Below are positions 6,615-7,996 of a stretch of DNA of 7,996 bases, one piece after another. Below the pieces are notes generated by a model. It saw only the letters and a program-made list of their open reading frames with translations, ran no database searches and was not told where the DNA came from. The stretch spans positions 1-7,996 of the forward strand of contig DATKEH010000342.1 in the NCBI GenBank assembly GCA_035546355.1, written 5' to 3'. The first letter of the stretch is position 1, and each line of letters opens with the position of its first letter. A program made the position numbers and the translations under genes. This DNA comes from DATKEH01 sp035546355. Its GTDB lineage: Bacteria > Acidobacteriota > Thermoanaerobaculia > Multivoradales > JAIOJS01.

Positions 6615-7996
6615 ATGACTCCGCAGCCGGCGATGCTCTACCGCGTCGACGACGTGCCGCGGCCCTTCCCCAGGGCCCTGGGGCTGGGGCTGCAGCACGT
6701 GCTGACGATGTTCGGCGCCACGGTCGCGGTGCCGCTGCTGCTCGGGCCGGCCATGGGGATGACTCCCGCCGAGGTGGCGGTGCTGGTTTCGGCGGTGATG
6801 ATCTGTTCCGGGCTCGCCACCTTCGTGCAGGTGCGCTTCGGCACCAGGCTGCCGATCATCCAGGGCGTCTCCTTCTCCTTCCTCGGGCCCTTCTTCGCCA
6901 TCATCGCCGCCACCGGCAGCGGCGCCGAAGCCATGCAGTACATCGCCGGCGCCATCCTCGCCGGCGCCGTGATCGAGGGGGTGGCCGGCTACTCCACCCT
7001 GTTCGGGCGGCTGCGGCGCTTCATCAGCCCGGTGGTGATCGGGCCGGTGATCGCGCTCATCGGCCTGGCGCTGTTCCAGGTCGGGGCGCCCCAGGCGGGG
7101 CGCAACTGGTGGCTCGCCGGCACCGTCATCGCCTGCGCCTTCCTGTTCGCCCTGGTGCTGGCGCCGCGCAGGCGGTTCTTCTCGCTGTTTCCGATCCTGC
7201 TGGCGGTGGTCGTCGGCTACGGCCTGGCCCTCGTCTCGACCCTCGCCGGAGTGCTCCGACCCGGTGACGCCGGGGCGGTCGAATTCGCCGCCGTCGGAGC
7301 CGCCCCCTGGCTGCGCGACCCGGCGACGCTGCTCTTCCCCTGGGGCCCGCCCCGCTTCCACCTCGGTTTCTTCCTCGCCGTGCTCACCGCCTACCTCGCC
7401 TCGATGATCGAGTCGTTCGGCGACTATTTCGCCATCGCCCGCGCCGCCGGCGAGCCCGAGCCGACGGCGCGGCAGGTCGATCGCGGCATCGGCGCCGAGG
7501 GCGTCGGCTGCTTCCTCACCGGCCTCTTCGGCGGCTTCGCCTCGACCAGCTACAGCGAGAACATCGGTCTCGTCGCCCTCACCCGCGTCGCCAGCCGCTA
7601 CGTCGTCTACGTCGCCGCCGCGCTGCTGGTGCTGCTGGGAATGCTGGCCAAGTTCGGCGCCGCCGTCGCCACCATCCCGGCGCCGGTGGTGGGCGGGCTC
7701 TACTGCACCCTCTTCGGGTTGATCACCGCCGTCGGCATCGCCATCGTCAGCCGCGCCGATCTCACCAGCCAGCGCAACCTGCTGATCATCGGCTTCACCC
7801 TGTTCATGGGCTTGTCGGTGCCGGCCTACTTCCAGGGGGTGCCGGCGTTCGGTTACCCCCCCGTCCAGCTCGACTGGCCCTGGGCGCCGTGGCTCGCCGA
7901 CATGGTGAAGACCGTGGGGTCCACCGGCATGGCGGTGGCCGCCATCCTCGGCCTGCTGCTCGACAACCTGATCCCCGGCACGCCGGAGGAGCGGGG
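6615..7996 (+). CDS. NCS2 family nucleobase:cation symporter (uracil/xanthine permease type), 3' end outside window
   Basis: The frame is open from ATG 6615 to the window edge, giving 460 residues without a stop, near the full length of the family, so only the C-terminus is missing. The protein is strongly hydrophobic, with many predicted membrane helices. TM1 contains QHVLTMFGATVAVPLLLG, the family's conserved QH motif. Two Glu residues expected to bind substrate are present: Glu266 in MIESFGDY and Glu315 in the NCS2 signature ENIGLVALTR. Their spacing (49) equals that of Glu241 and Glu290 in E. coli UraA. As I recall, uracil permeases have ENIG here, whereas xanthine/urate members such as XanQ have QNNG, so a pyrimidine-like substrate is favoured but unproven. 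It probably imports the compound degraded by the operon; the E. coli allantoin cluster also holds an NCS2 gene (ybbY). Confidence 0.9.
   Translation, partial: MTPQPAMLYRVDDVPRPFPRALGLGLQHVLTMFGATVAVPLLLGPAMGMTPAEVAVLVSAVMICSGLATFVQVRFGTRLPIIQGVSFSFLGPFFAIIAATGSGAEAMQYIAGAILAGAVIEGVAGYSTLFGRLRRFISPVVIGPVIALIGLALFQVGAPQAGRNWWLAGTVIACAFLFALVLAPRRRFFSLFPILLAVVVGYGLALVSTLAGVLRPGDAGAVEFAAVGAAPWLRDPATLLFPWGPPRFHLGFFLAVLTAYLASMIESFGDYFAIARAAGEPEPTARQVDRGIGAEGVGCFLTGLFGGFASTSYSENIGLVALTRVASRYVVYVAAALLVLLGMLAKFGAAVATIPAPVVGGLYCTLFGLITAVGIAIVSRADLTSQRNLLIIGFTLFMGLSVPAYFQGVPAFGYPPVQLDWPWAPWLADMVKTVGSTGMAVAAILGLLLDNLIPGTPEER

Noticed and set aside
6309..7361. A 350-codon open frame on the - strand opposite coxG and the permease
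   Set aside because: Its translation is Gly/Arg/Gln/His-rich shadow sequence, while the + strand encodes a recognisable NCS2 permease.

Overview
The window is very GC-rich DNA (well above 70% G+C by eye) from a bacterium. All supported genes lie on the + strand in one compact run with overlapping or nearly abutting ends, so the region reads as the middle of a single operon cut off at both ends. The composition and the REP-like palindromic repeats fit a high-GC environmental bacterium such as a deltaproteobacterial or Acidobacteriota-type lineage. Nothing here fixes the taxon, and that placement is a weak inference.

Layout: (1) the C-terminal 232 codons of an FdrA-type protein (2-700); (2) a complete DUF1116 protein of the YlbE/AllG type (697-1956); (3) a cyclase-family metal-dependent hydrolase (1953-2810); (4) a 76-bp gap holding a palindromic repeat and a 27-codon bridging frame; (5) a molybdenum-hydroxylase large subunit of the xanthine dehydrogenase/CoxL superfamily (2887-5223); (6) a DUF2877 protein of the YlbF/AllH type, apparently N-terminally short and carrying an in-frame palindromic repeat (about 5229-5921); (7) a CoxG/SRPBCC protein with a C-terminal membrane anchor (5918-6598); (8) an NCS2 nucleobase permease running off the 3' end (6615-7996).

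How they may work together: FdrA, DUF1116 and DUF2877 are the three families that in Escherichia coli form the oxamate carbamoyltransferase of anaerobic allantoin degradation (allFGH, formerly fdrA-ylbE-ylbF). Here all three sit in one operon with genes absent from the E. coli cluster: a Mo-hydroxylase with CoxG and a cyclase-family hydrolase. An NCS2 permease is also present. The simplest inferred pathway is uptake of a nucleobase-like N-heterocycle, its hydroxylation, hydrolytic ring opening, and phosphorolysis of the resulting carbamoyl (ureido or oxamate-like) acid to carbamoyl phosphate, from which a carbamate kinase elsewhere could make ATP. The permease carries the ENxG motif I associate with uracil permeases, so a pyrimidine-like substrate is worth considering. 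The substrate itself cannot be read from the sequence.

The most unusual local feature is the DUF2877 gene. It lacks the expected N-terminal third, has no good ribosome binding site, and contains about 120 bp of two palindromic repeat modules. One of these is a near-identical copy of the repeat found between the cyclase and Mo-hydroxylase genes. No tRNA, rRNA, CRISPR array, insertion sequence or convincing promoter or terminator is visible.
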